From Kushneria pakistanensis (GTDB taxonomy: Bacteria; Pseudomonadota; Gammaproteobacteria; Pseudomonadales; Halomonadaceae), in NCBI RefSeq assembly GCF_014652795.1, contig NZ_BMZM01000003.1:62001-126000 (forward strand): 64,000 bases of DNA, written 5' to 3'. Positions 63,848-64,000 of this stretch are shown here, piece after piece. The first letter of the stretch is position 1. Each line of letters starts with the position of its first letter. The position numbers and the translations under genes were made by a program. A model generated the notes under the pieces. The model was not told where the DNA came from. It made no database searches and saw only the letters and a list, made by a program, of their open reading frames with translations.

Positions 63848-64000
63848 GACAGTGGTTCCGCCCTGCAGGGGGTGGGCAGTTCCACGGTGACGGCCAGCCC
63901 GCCCAGGTTGCTTTCGCCAAGATGGATCTGCCCACCGTGATGATGAACAATCTGCTCCACGATCCCCAACCCCAGACCGTGGCCGGTGACCTGCTCATCC
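63844..64000 (-). CDS. Sensor histidine kinase, C-terminal end only
   Basis: The gene runs off the right edge; 51 C-terminal residues are visible. They contain the G2 box GHGLGLGIVEQIVHHHGGQ and LGESNLGGLAVTVELP, which close the HATPase domain of histidine kinases; the GESxLGG pattern is like that of PhoQ/QseC-type kinases. The stop overlaps that of the MFS-acyltransferase gene by 4 bp, tail to tail. The signal and partner regulator are unknown. Confidence 0.8.
   Translation of the reverse strand, partial: DEQVTGHGLGLGIVEQIVHHHGGQIHLGESNLGGLAVTVELPTPCRAEPLS

Overview
The window looks like chromosomal DNA from a moderately halophilic gammaproteobacterium, most likely a member of the Halomonadaceae (Halomonas/Kushneria/Salinicola group). 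This rests on the GC-rich coding style and a gene set typical of that group: a BCCT osmolyte carrier, a TAXI-type TRAP transporter with a DUF1850 partner, a Pseudomonas-like polyol ABC operon, the order minC-minD-minE followed by exonuclease I, and a type B L31 protein. No rRNA, insertion sequence, prophage or CRISPR array was seen. Most of the window is core or metabolic DNA.

Layout. 1-8.2 kb: the 3' part of a phospholipase D-family gene, a small unknown protein, an alpha/beta hydrolase, a TAXI TRAP transporter (binding lipoprotein, DUF1850 protein, fused permease), a luciferase-like oxidoreductase and a small membrane protein. 8.4-11.4 kb: ribosomal protein L31 type B and a large MscS-type channel. 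11.4-23.6 kb: a LacI-type regulator divergent from a polyol operon (ABC importer E-F-G-K, mannitol dehydrogenase family enzyme, xylulokinase), then transaldolase, a P-loop sugar/nucleoside kinase-like protein and an MFS sugar porter. The likely path is polyol uptake, oxidation to a ketose, phosphorylation, and entry into the pentose phosphate pathway. 23.7-28.5 kb: NAD-malic enzyme, a DUF945 protein, a CvfB-like S1 protein, and crcB behind a clear fluoride riboswitch. 28.5-32.5 kb: pstSCAB with a Pho box. 32.7-41.2 kb: BCCT carrier, a hairpin-rich gap, extensin-like protein, VOC and DUF3253 proteins, a GST, purE-purK, an aminotransferase and a Tim44-like protein. 41.3-50.5 kb: YaaA, aldo/keto reductase, Sel1 protein, quinone oxidoreductase, LOG protein, DUF501, HNH protein, a MalY-like lyase, CnoX and DUF3750. 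50.5-51.1 kb: initiator tRNA-Met followed by an unusual 133-bp tandem array. 51.1-64 kb: a DUF349 protein, minCDE, exonuclease I, an M16 protease, a catalytically degenerate SRAP protein, a TetR regulator, an MFS-acyltransferase fusion, and the end of a sensor kinase.

The most unusual items are: (1) the array downstream of tRNA-fMet, with three 133-bp units in exact register with the real gene, each carrying a decayed tRNA-like part and an intrinsic terminator; (2) a YedK/HMCES-like protein lacking Cys2 and the other catalytic residues; (3) a hairpin-rich gap with an orphan terminator that may encode a small RNA; (4) a 28-codon cysteine-rich leader ORF placed 4 nt before a VOC gene; and (5) a palindrome bracketed by direct repeats upstream of a GST gene.
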